The translations under genes and the position numbers were made by a program. The notes under the pieces were generated by a model. It ran no database searches. It saw nothing but the letters and a program-made list of their open reading frames with translations, and was not told where the DNA came from. DNA of 5,384 bases from Mariniphaga sp964398855 (lineage in GTDB: Bacteria > Bacteroidota > Bacteroidia > Bacteroidales > Prolixibacteraceae): NCBI GenBank assembly GCA_964398855.1, contig CAYNOQ010000130.1, positions 1 to 5,384 of the forward strand, given 5' to 3'. Positions 1 through 5,384 of this stretch are shown in pieces (within the stretch, counting starts at the first letter, position 1; the number at the start of each line of letters is the position of its first letter).

Positions 1-14
1 GCCAAGCTTATTAT

Positions 15-48
15 AAAAGCCCGGAATCAAAAAATCCGGGCTTTTTTT
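15..48 (+). terminator. Strong rho-independent terminator of an upstream plus-strand transcript
   Basis: An 11-bp perfect stem is formed by AAAAGCCCGGA (15-25) and TCCGGGCTTTT (35-45), with a 9-base A-rich loop (26-34). The downstream arm runs into an uninterrupted T tract (42-48). The core is seven G/C pairs, so this is a classical intrinsic terminator. It lies upstream of the radical SAM gene and so must end a transcript entering from the left; a TAA at 14-16 could be the last codon of that gene, but too little is visible to call it. The A-run on the left arm also gives a weaker T-run on the minus strand, so partial bidirectional action is possible. Confidence 0.88.
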
Positions 49-143
49 GTGGAGAAAAACAATAAATCAGGTGATTTTTATACCTTTATAACAATATATC
101 ATAAGCAGTGGCTGCCATATTAATCAACTTTATAAAATGCTAA

Positions 144-923
144 ATGGGCACGTTTCTTTTTAATGAAATTGTCTTTGGCCCGGTGCAGAGTCGAAGATTA
201 GGTGTCTCGCTCGGAATCAATGTTTTGCCGGAAAATGGAAAAATCTGTTCGTTTGACTGTATCTATTGTGAATGCGGATTCACACCGGATGAGCATGAAA
301 AAAAAATGGTACTACCATCTCGAAAAGAAATCAGACAAAAATTAGAAGAGAGACTGACAGAAATGACACAATCCAACGCACTACCGGATGTTATCACTTT
401 TGCCGGAAACGGCGAACCCACAATGCACCCCGCTTTTGCCGGAATTATTGATGATACGATTGCACTACGCGATCGCTATGCACCCGATGCCCGTGTTGCA
501 GTTTTGTCCAATGCCACAATGCTCCATAAACCTGATGTTTACAGTACACTGTTGAAAGTTGAAGACAATATTCTGAAACTTGATTCGGCTTTTGAAAAAA
601 CAGTGCAGCTGATTAACCGCCCCCGCATAAAATTTAACCTGCCGGAATTGATCAGACGTTTAAAAAGCTTTGACGGGAAAGTAACTATCCAGACTCTCTT
701 TGTTAAGGGGCACTATATGGGAGAAACTATTGATAACTCCACAGAAGAGGAGGTATCGGCATGGTTGAAACTAATCCGGGAAATCAGCCCCGGGCAGGTA
801 ATGATATACACCATTGCCCGTGACACTCCCATTAATACGCTAAAAAAGGTTTCTGCACAAAAACTTGACGAAATAGCCGGGAAAGTAAAAAAAGCAGGCT
901 TTGAAGTGCAGGTTTCTTACTGA
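144..923 (+). CDS. TYW1-like radical SAM protein (COG0731 type)
   Basis: This is a cytoplasmic radical SAM enzyme of the family related to the archaeal wyosine synthase TYW1. Seen in the sequence: FGPVQSRRLGVSLGIN at residues 11-26, which is typical of the family N-terminus; the [4Fe-4S] ligand motif CSFDCIYC with cysteines 35, 39 and 42 (CX3CX2C); a SAM-contacting segment TFAGNGEPT at 85-93; and a C-terminal IYTIARDTP at 221-229. At 259 residues it is full length for the compact bacterial form. The ATG at 144 is preferred because the MGTFLFNEI start leads straight into the family motif; an ATG at 137 is out of frame. There is no clear Shine-Dalgarno sequence, as is usual in Bacteroidota. Wyosine is made in archaea and eukaryotes, so the substrate of this bacterial relative is unknown and TYW1 activity should not be assumed. 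An extra Cys44 lies two residues beyond the cluster motif. The family call is secure; the function is not. Confidence 0.93.
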   Translation: MGTFLFNEIVFGPVQSRRLGVSLGINVLPENGKICSFDCIYCECGFTPDEHEKKMVLPSRKEIRQKLEERLTEMTQSNALPDVITFAGNGEPTMHPAFAGIIDDTIALRDRYAPDARVAVLSNATMLHKPDVYSTLLKVEDNILKLDSAFEKTVQLINRPRIKFNLPELIRRLKSFDGKVTIQTLFVKGHYMGETIDNSTEEEVSAWLKLIREISPGQVMIYTIARDTPINTLKKVSAQKLDEIAGKVKKAGFEVQVSY

Positions 924-932
924 TGGGAGAAG

Positions 933-1376
933 TTACTCCTCTGCAAGATACCATTCGGCGCTACGCCCCAACAAACGGATACCTGCAACAAATCCTTTCA
1001 TTTTAAGCAGATCGCTTTTTTCAAGCCAGGCAAAACAGTCATAAGTATTTCCGCTTTGCGGATCGTAGATTTTTCCGCTTTTCCACTCCTTTTTTTTGGC
1101 ATCATACTCTAACCCGCTCAGAATCTGCAGCCCAACCAGAGGACGCTCACGCAGTTTTTCATCAGGGTTTTTATTATCTTTTGGAGATTGCCCGTCAACA
1201 TATTTTTCAGGAATCATATAAATTATGGTACCGATATACTTGCCCCCCTTTTGCTCAATTTTGAGCTTAATCTCTCTGGCTTCATTCCACCAGATTCCGG
1301 TAATTTTGTCAGCATCCTGCGCAATACCGGCAGTTGCAAGGAAACTCAGCAATAAAAACATCACAATTTTTCTCAT
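933..1376 (-). CDS. Secreted DUF2147-family protein
   Basis: This is a small exported protein of 147 residues belonging to the DUF2147 family (COG4731), whose biochemical role is not established. Residues 1-19 form a signal peptide: Met-Arg-Lys, a hydrophobic core, then a probable signal peptidase I site after Gly-Ile-Ala (residues 17-19). The mature part carries the family's landmarks in order: ITGIWW near 25-30, a basic/acidic stretch with NPDEKLRERPLVGLQILSG at 70-88, WKSGKIYDPQSGNTYDC at 98-114, and a terminal RSAEWYL at 138-144. The pattern suggests a small beta-rich periplasmic fold. The gene is probably a single-gene transcript: its neighbour on the left is convergent (9 bases away), and the transporter gene upstream on the same strand ends 101 bases before its start. 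The ATG at 1376 is the only start giving a complete signal peptide. Family call is confident from recalled motifs. Confidence 0.9.
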   Translation of the reverse strand: MRKIVMFLLLSFLATAGIAQDADKITGIWWNEAREIKLKIEQKGGKYIGTIIYMIPEKYVDGQSPKDNKNPDEKLRERPLVGLQILSGLEYDAKKKEWKSGKIYDPQSGNTYDCFAWLEKSDLLKMKGFVAGIRLLGRSAEWYLAEE

Positions 1377-1403
1377 AGCTTCTAATTTTCAAAAATTTGC
1401 TAT

Positions 1404-1433
1404 CGAAAATAGTGAATAAATTCAGACTTCCAA
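1404..1433 (-). promoter_or_regulatory. Candidate Bacteroidota-type promoter of the DUF2147 gene
   Basis: Reading the minus strand, TTG at 1433-1431 is followed by 19 bases and then TATTTTCG at 1411-1404. The Bacteroidota primary sigma consensus is TTTG, about 19-21 bases, then TAnnTTTG; the -7 element here has one mismatch (C for T) and the -33 element reads ATTG. Transcription would begin near 1397-1400, leaving a leader of a little over 20 bases before the ATG at 1376. A/T-rich sequence yields such matches by chance, so the support is the position and spacing more than the base matches. Confidence 0.35.
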
Positions 1434-1477
1434 TAAAAATGATATTTTTAGTAATGACAAGCTTAAACATCAGACGA

Positions 1478-2671
1478 TTAAGTCGCCTTCAAACTCTTTT
1501 CGTTTTTGAAAAACAGCACAAAAGCCACCATTAAAATTACCGAAGCCAATGTTGTTATTCCCCAGATAGCATTCCAGTCGTAGCCTGCCACAGTTTTGTA
1601 GTGATGGATAAGCCGTGCGCAGAGAAAATTGCCAACCAATAAACCGGCTCCGAATGTTACTAAGAAAATAAACCCCTGCCCTTGTGATCTCAGGTGGTCG
1701 GGCGCTTTTTTGTCAATATAAATTTGCCCGCCGACATAGAAAAAGCCGAAAATCAGTCCGTGAATCAAAATTCCGATGTAATACATCCACGGTTGTGAAA
1801 TTGTGCCGCCGGCATAGAACGACAGATAGCGTACTGTAAGCGCAACTAACCCCAGAATCATGGTTTTACGCAAGCCAAACTTCTTAATAGCTAAAGGCAC
1901 CAGCAGCAAAAATCCCATTTCGGCAAGCACACCCCAGTTTATGGTGATGGAAATATACCGGGTGTTGATACTCAGCAGAAATTCTGAAAAGTAGGAGTAG
2001 TACATGGCAAATGGAATCATGGAAAGAAATGAAAAGATGATAAACATGGCAAAATTGCGGTCTTTCATCAATTGCACAGAGCCAAGTCCAAATGCATCCA
2101 TCAGGGTAGTTTTTTGTCCTTTTGCAAGTGGTGGGGTATCGGGCAGGGTCAGATTCAGAAATGCAGCTAAAAGACTGACAGCAGCGCCACAGTAGAACGG
2201 AAGGTGTGTTCCGTCAAAACTGATATTCAGCAGTTTGATAAAGACAAGGCTGAAAATTCCTGATGCCACCCATCCGATTGAGCCAAAAACCCGCACTTTT
2301 GGAAAATCCTCCGAAGGAAGATGTGCCATGGCAATTGCCGAAGTGAGGCTCCATGAAGGCATGTAAGCCAGCATTGCCAGCAGCAGACAGATGAACAGCG
2401 CATCCGGGTTATGGGTTACGGCTGCCCAAAGCAGCATAATGGCATGAATAAAGTTCATACCTGCCAGCACTTTTTGTGCGGCAAAGAACCGGTCTGCCAA
2501 CATTCCGATTAGTGGCGAAGCCATGCAGCCTATTGCCATCGAGCTTAGAATCAGTGCTTTCTGAACGCTGCTCACCTCCAGATTTGTCAGATAAGCCGCC
2601 AGCGGAACCCACCATACGGCAAACATCATGTATTGGAGTCCCATCATTAAGGAAAGTTTGAATTTTTTCAT
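1478..2671 (-). CDS. Nucleoside:H+ symporter (NupG/XapB-like, MFS superfamily)
   Basis: This is an inner-membrane MFS transporter of the nucleoside:H+ symporter (NHS) family, which imports nucleosides with protons. It has 397 residues, close to E. coli NupG (about 418), and about 12 hydrophobic segments. Landmarks shared with NupG: an N-terminus of the form MKKFKLSLMMGLQYMM; GMLADRFFAAQKV at 56-68, matching the MFS loop 2-3 signature; AYMPSWSLT at 102-110; FPKVRVFGSIGW at 123-134; LRSQGQGF at 327-334; and DWNAIWGI near 365-372. An acidic residue, Glu251, sits in a membrane segment at a position also acidic in NupG. Start choice: the frame stays open to an ATG at 2734, but those 21 extra residues are lysine-rich, unlike the family, and would overlap the end of cstA by 47 bases. 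The ATG at 2671 matches the NupG start and leaves a 16-base gap after cstA, with AAAGAGAAT just upstream. It is the last gene of the cstA transcript. Substrate range among purine and pyrimidine nucleosides cannot be read from the sequence. Confidence 0.9.
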   Translation of the reverse strand: MKKFKLSLMMGLQYMMFAVWWVPLAAYLTNLEVSSVQKALILSSMAIGCMASPLIGMLADRFFAAQKVLAGMNFIHAIMLLWAAVTHNPDALFICLLLAMLAYMPSWSLTSAIAMAHLPSEDFPKVRVFGSIGWVASGIFSLVFIKLLNISFDGTHLPFYCGAAVSLLAAFLNLTLPDTPPLAKGQKTTLMDAFGLGSVQLMKDRNFAMFIIFSFLSMIPFAMYYSYFSEFLLSINTRYISITINWGVLAEMGFLLLVPLAIKKFGLRKTMILGLVALTVRYLSFYAGGTISQPWMYYIGILIHGLIFGFFYVGGQIYIDKKAPDHLRSQGQGFIFLVTFGAGLLVGNFLCARLIHHYKTVAGYDWNAIWGITTLASVILMVAFVLFFKNEKSLKAT

Positions 2672-2687
2672 AATTCTCTTTTTGATT

Positions 2688-4127
2688 TTATAGTAATTCA
2701 GTTGATATTTTCTCTTTTCTTCTGTAAATGACAAACCAGATCAGCGAAACTAATGTGATTACAGCTCCTGCAATATAGGAAATTTCTTTTGAAAGATAGA
2801 AACCTTCCGGTGCGAGAAACAGATAAGTTGACACCACGGCTGTCATAAAAAGTGCAGGCAGAAATGTGAGCCAGTAATTTTTCTTCTCTTTGAACAGATA
2901 TACCGTAATTGTCCAAAGTACAACGGTTGCCAGCGTTTGGTTTGACCACGCAAAATAGCGCCAGATGATGTCAAAATTTGTTCGGGTGATATAAAATCCG
3001 ATCATAAACAGCGGAATGCTGATGTAGAGTCGGTTCTTCATCGGTCCCTGCTTCAGGTTGAGCAGATCTGCAATAATGAGCCGGGCGCTTCGGAAAGCGG
3101 TGTCCCCGGAAGTAATTGGAGCAGCAACCACACCCAGAATTGCCAGCAGAGCACCGAATTTTCCCAAAAGTACTACTGCTGCTTCGTTTACCACCCAGGC
3201 TGCATTTCCCTGTTGGGCACTCATCACTTCGTTCAGCTCACGGATTCCGCCAAAAAAGCTCATGCCGATGGCAGCCCAGATCATGGCAACAACTGCTTCG
3301 GTTATCATGGCTCCGTAAAAAACACGGCGCCCCAGGTTCTCATTTTTCATGCAACGCGCCATCAGCGGTGACTGTGTGGCATGGAATCCCGAAATGGCAC
3401 CACAGGCAATAGTGATGAACAGCATGGGAAAAATCGGAAAATCTTCTGCATGAACATGGAAATTTTTCAGACTTGCCGGGGTTAGTTCAGGAATATGATA
3501 GCCCTTTACAAACAGCGCGGCAATCAATCCAACTGCCATAAACAGAAGAGCAAAGCCGAAAACCGGATAGACGCGCCCGATAATTTTATCAATAGGCAGC
3601 AACGTGGATAGAATATAATAGATAAATACAATCCATATCCAGAATGTCATGCTGTTAAGCCCGGGTGTGAGCCCCGAAAGGATTTTTGCCGGACCTACAA
3701 TGAACACGGCACCCACAAGAATCATCAGAAAAACAGTGAAAACCCGCATAATCTGCTTCGCACCAGCTCCGAGATAAACCCCAATAATTTCGGTAATGCT
3801 CAGCCCGTCATGCCTGAGCGACAACATTCCTGAAAAATAGTCGTGGACAGCGCCTGCAAAAACAGAACCCAAAACAATCCAGAGATATGCCACCGGTCCC
3901 CACATGGCGCCTGCCACGGCGCCAAAAATAGGACCTAATCCGGCAATATTCAAAAACTGAATCAGGAAAACACGCCACCACGGCATGGGGATGTAATCAA
4001 CACCATCGGTCAGGGTGTAGGCAGGTGTCAGACGGGTTTTATCAATTCCGAACACACGTTCAAGGTATTTGGAGTAGATGAAATATCCTCCAATCAGGAC
4101 AAGTATTGAAACGGTTAAGGTAATCAT
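2688..4127 (-). CDS. cstA: Short-form carbon starvation protein CstA (peptide/pyruvate transporter)
   Basis: This is a polytopic inner-membrane transporter of the CstA family (COG1966). Characterised members take up peptides (CstA of E. coli and Campylobacter) or pyruvate (BtsT, and CstA in E. coli). Conserved family segments are clear: NIAGLGPIFGAVAGAMWGP at 60-78, AGAVHDYFSGMLSLRHDG at 91-108, SGFHATQSPL at 246-255, APITSGDTAFRSARLIIAD at 336-354 and WRYFAWSNQTLA at 389-400. At 479 residues it is much shorter than E. coli CstA (about 701) or BtsT (about 716), but this compact length is normal in Bacteroidota and both ends are intact, so it is not truncated. The C-terminal tail, YRRKEKISTELL, is basic and cytoplasmic. 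The start at 4127 places a hydrophobic first helix at residues 2-18. The nucleoside symporter gene follows after 16 bases, indicating co-transcription. The upstream exported-protein gene ends 41 bases before the start, with no hairpin between them. Whether the substrate is peptide or pyruvate is undecided. Confidence 0.94.
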   Translation of the reverse strand: MITLTVSILVLIGGYFIYSKYLERVFGIDKTRLTPAYTLTDGVDYIPMPWWRVFLIQFLNIAGLGPIFGAVAGAMWGPVAYLWIVLGSVFAGAVHDYFSGMLSLRHDGLSITEIIGVYLGAGAKQIMRVFTVFLMILVGAVFIVGPAKILSGLTPGLNSMTFWIWIVFIYYILSTLLPIDKIIGRVYPVFGFALLFMAVGLIAALFVKGYHIPELTPASLKNFHVHAEDFPIFPMLFITIACGAISGFHATQSPLMARCMKNENLGRRVFYGAMITEAVVAMIWAAIGMSFFGGIRELNEVMSAQQGNAAWVVNEAAVVLLGKFGALLAILGVVAAPITSGDTAFRSARLIIADLLNLKQGPMKNRLYISIPLFMIGFYITRTNFDIIWRYFAWSNQTLATVVLWTITVYLFKEKKNYWLTFLPALFMTAVVSTYLFLAPEGFYLSKEISYIAGAVITLVSLIWFVIYRRKEKISTELL

Positions 4128-4168
4128 AAAAATCAGGTTATTTCACCAAACGGTTATATGTTTTCTCA

Positions 4169-5293
4169 CTATTTTTGATTCATTTTTCTCTTTTCATCCA
4201 AAGTTTTGATTGTTAAATTCCTGACATAAGCATTCTCGTTTTCAGACAATTTTGTCAATAGCCGGACAATTTCCTCCTTCTCTGTTAAATGCTCAGGTTT
4301 AATCAGTTTTAGAATTAAGTTATAAGCTCCCACGCCAATCTGCTGATTGGAAAATGTTTCTAATAGGGTTAAAACTGTGCCTGAACTGATTTGACCAAAC
4401 CCGATAAACTTCCAGAGAATTTCGTACAAAACACTCTGGTCGGCATCCTTTATAACCCGGACGAGCTGTTGCTGAATTGAACTATCTGCAAGCAGCTCAG
4501 GGCGGTAATAGCTTAGTGCATGGAACGCAACATCGTTGTTTTCTGATTGAATGAAGTGCAAAACTTTCGAATTAAACTCTGCATGAAACTCGGGATGCTT
4601 TTTCAGACTGTTGATAGCCCAAACGGTATATCCGGGATTATTGCTTTCAAACATTTTTTCAAGAAACTCCCGGTTCGCACGGCTTTCAAGAAGTCTGAAA
4701 ATTTCTGTCTGAACGGGACCATAAACGGTATGCCACAGAGTAAAGCATGTAAATACTGCATCTTTCACGACCACCTCGGCTAATGTTGGCTGTGTGGCAG
4801 CTGTGTAACCATCTACTTCATAGGGGTCAATTGTGTCCGGAACTACGATTAAATCATCCTGTGCAAGTGTTTTCAAAATGGAAGTGGTGTCGCGGAGAAT
4901 CTCTTCTATTTTTTCATAATCTTCCGGCTCAAACAGGGTGTGATCAGACTTGGTGAGCGGCTCATTTTCCGGGGTCTGCAAACCCAGATAATTACCGGCT
5001 CCGTCCCAAAACAGCCAGAGATGAACCATTTTACATTCGCCGGAAATACACACATCCTTATGGATATTTCGTCCAAACCAAATCGGTATTCCATCGGCAT
5101 CCTGCAATTCAAAAATTTCATGCCCGGAAAGCGAATCGCCGGTTTCTTCAAAATGGTGAGTTAGCCGATTCCCTTCCATGGTCAGGAAATCAGTCCGGGA
5201 GCGTTCAGAGAATACACTTGAAAAGCCGGTGAAAATCAGGATTACAACTGCAACCAGAAACGGAGTGAAATATTTTGTCCTGAATTTTATCAT
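4169..5293 (-). CDS. Exported protein of unknown function: degenerate FMN-binding-like motif plus HEAT-like repeats
   Basis: I do not recognise a named gene. The 374-residue product has a basic N-terminus and one hydrophobic segment (about 10-28), either an uncleaved membrane anchor or a signal peptide; there is no lipobox cysteine. The rest is soluble and should face the periplasm. Residues 60-145 contain a pair of cysteines, VCISGEC (Cys82, Cys87), likely a disulfide, then LWLFWDGAGNYLG (92-104), PLTKSDHTLFEPEDY (112-126) and a helix. Residues 160-190 read EVDGYTAATQPTL followed by VVKDAVFTCFTLWHTVYG; the DxxTAAT part resembles the DxxSGAT motif of FMN-binding domains (RnfG/NqrC type), but proline stands where the flavin-bearing Ser/Thr would be. 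Residues 208-370 form about five helical repeats of roughly 30-34 residues, HEAT-like in spacing. It lies 41 bases upstream of cstA on the same strand and may share its transcript. A redox, scaffold or protein-binding role is possible, but none is shown. The ATG at 5293 starts the hydrophobic leader cleanly. Confidence 0.85.
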   Translation of the reverse strand: MIKFRTKYFTPFLVAVVILIFTGFSSVFSERSRTDFLTMEGNRLTHHFEETGDSLSGHEIFELQDADGIPIWFGRNIHKDVCISGECKMVHLWLFWDGAGNYLGLQTPENEPLTKSDHTLFEPEDYEKIEEILRDTTSILKTLAQDDLIVVPDTIDPYEVDGYTAATQPTLAEVVVKDAVFTCFTLWHTVYGPVQTEIFRLLESRANREFLEKMFESNNPGYTVWAINSLKKHPEFHAEFNSKVLHFIQSENNDVAFHALSYYRPELLADSSIQQQLVRVIKDADQSVLYEILWKFIGFGQISSGTVLTLLETFSNQQIGVGAYNLILKLIKPEHLTEKEEIVRLLTKLSENENAYVRNLTIKTLDEKRKMNQK

Positions 5294-5309
5294 TCGTAGC
5301 CAGATTAAT

Positions 5310-5384
5310 TTAAACCTTATTTAAACTGAATATTAACGCATTAACAATCTTATTTGTTTTTGAATCAACAGCCATTGGAGAGAT
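5310..5384 (-). CDS. Possible C-terminal tail of a gene entering from the right edge
   Basis: On the minus strand an open frame enters at the window edge and ends with TAA at 5312-5310, giving 24 visible codons whose last residues read NALIFSLNKV. The stop falls 16 bases before the start of the exported-protein gene, the same spacing as between cstA and the nucleoside symporter gene, which would suit an operon. Against it, 24 open codons are easily found by chance, and a second minus-strand frame is also open for 16 codons here. The protein cannot be identified from this fragment, and the region could equally be a leader or promoter region. Confidence 0.27.
   Translation of the reverse strand: MSPMAVDSKTNKIVNALIFSLNKV

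Noticed and set aside
81..88. TACCTTTA upstream of the radical SAM gene as a Bacteroidota -7 element
   Set aside because: The last base does not match TAnnTTTG and no TTTG or TTG stands about 19-21 bases upstream. The only nearby TTTG (46-49) is 31 bases away and inside the terminator.
1..123. Plus-strand frame open from the left edge to TAA at 121-123
   Set aside because: It reads straight through the strong terminator at 15-48, and its translation has no recognisable protein character.
1225..1419. Plus-strand 64-codon frame across the start of the DUF2147 gene
   Set aside because: It is antisense to the signal peptide and first part of the DUF2147 gene; its hydrophobic look comes from the complement of that coding sequence.
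1434..1450. Hairpin TAAAAAT-GAT-ATTTTTA downstream of the nucleoside symporter gene as its terminator
   Set aside because: The stem is 7 bp of A/T only, and there is no separate T tract after it on the minus strand. It is too weak to call in A/T-rich intergenic sequence and it overlaps the candidate promoter.
2004..2661. Open frames of 61-68 codons on both strands within the nucleoside symporter gene
   Set aside because: They are shadows of an intact conserved transporter gene and have no family resemblance.
3058..3412. Plus-strand open frames of 86 and 98 codons
   Set aside because: They lie antisense to cstA, whose protein is clearly conserved through this stretch. Their Pro/Ser/Arg-rich translations are typical of shadow frames.
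4128..4168. Separate cstA promoter in the 41-base gap
   Set aside because: No TAnnTTTG match with a correctly spaced -33 element is present; the TTTG in the gap lacks a TA at the right distance.
4547..5164. Open frames of 74-81 codons on both strands within the exported-protein gene
   Set aside because: They overlap a 374-codon frame with a coherent signal segment and repeat architecture, and none has a recognisable motif.

Overview
The window looks like chromosomal DNA from a member of the Bacteroidota, probably Bacteroidales or Marinilabiliales. The grounds are the closeness of the proteins to Bacteroidota forms of their families, A/T-rich leaders without strong Shine-Dalgarno sequences, moderate-to-low G+C, and one candidate promoter of the TTTG/TAnnTTTG type. 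The assignment rests on recalled family patterns and not on a search. I see no mobile element, CRISPR array, RNA gene or phage sequence.

Layout, left to right. A strong intrinsic terminator (15-48) closes a plus-strand transcript that lies almost wholly outside the window. A TYW1-like radical SAM protein gene (144-923, plus) follows. It converges, with a gap of only 9 bases, on a minus-strand gene for a secreted DUF2147 protein (933-1376). A 101-base intergenic stretch (1377-1477) holds a candidate promoter for the DUF2147 gene. The rest is a minus-strand series, read from right to left: a possible tail of an upstream gene (5310-5384), an exported protein of unknown function with HEAT-like repeats (4169-5293), a short-form CstA transporter (2688-4127), and a nucleoside:H+ symporter of the NupG type (1478-2671).

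CstA and the nucleoside symporter are 16 bases apart and are very probably co-transcribed. The exported protein gene lies 41 bases upstream of cstA and may belong to the same transcript. CstA-family proteins import peptides or pyruvate, and NHS-family proteins import nucleosides, so the pair reads as a small nutrient-scavenging module of the inner membrane. The exported protein is the least understood part of the window. Its N-terminal half has a paired-cysteine segment and a degenerate FMN-binding-like motif, and its C-terminal half has about five helical repeats. The window is otherwise ordinary core-type sequence, and I found no convincing evidence of a wholly new system.
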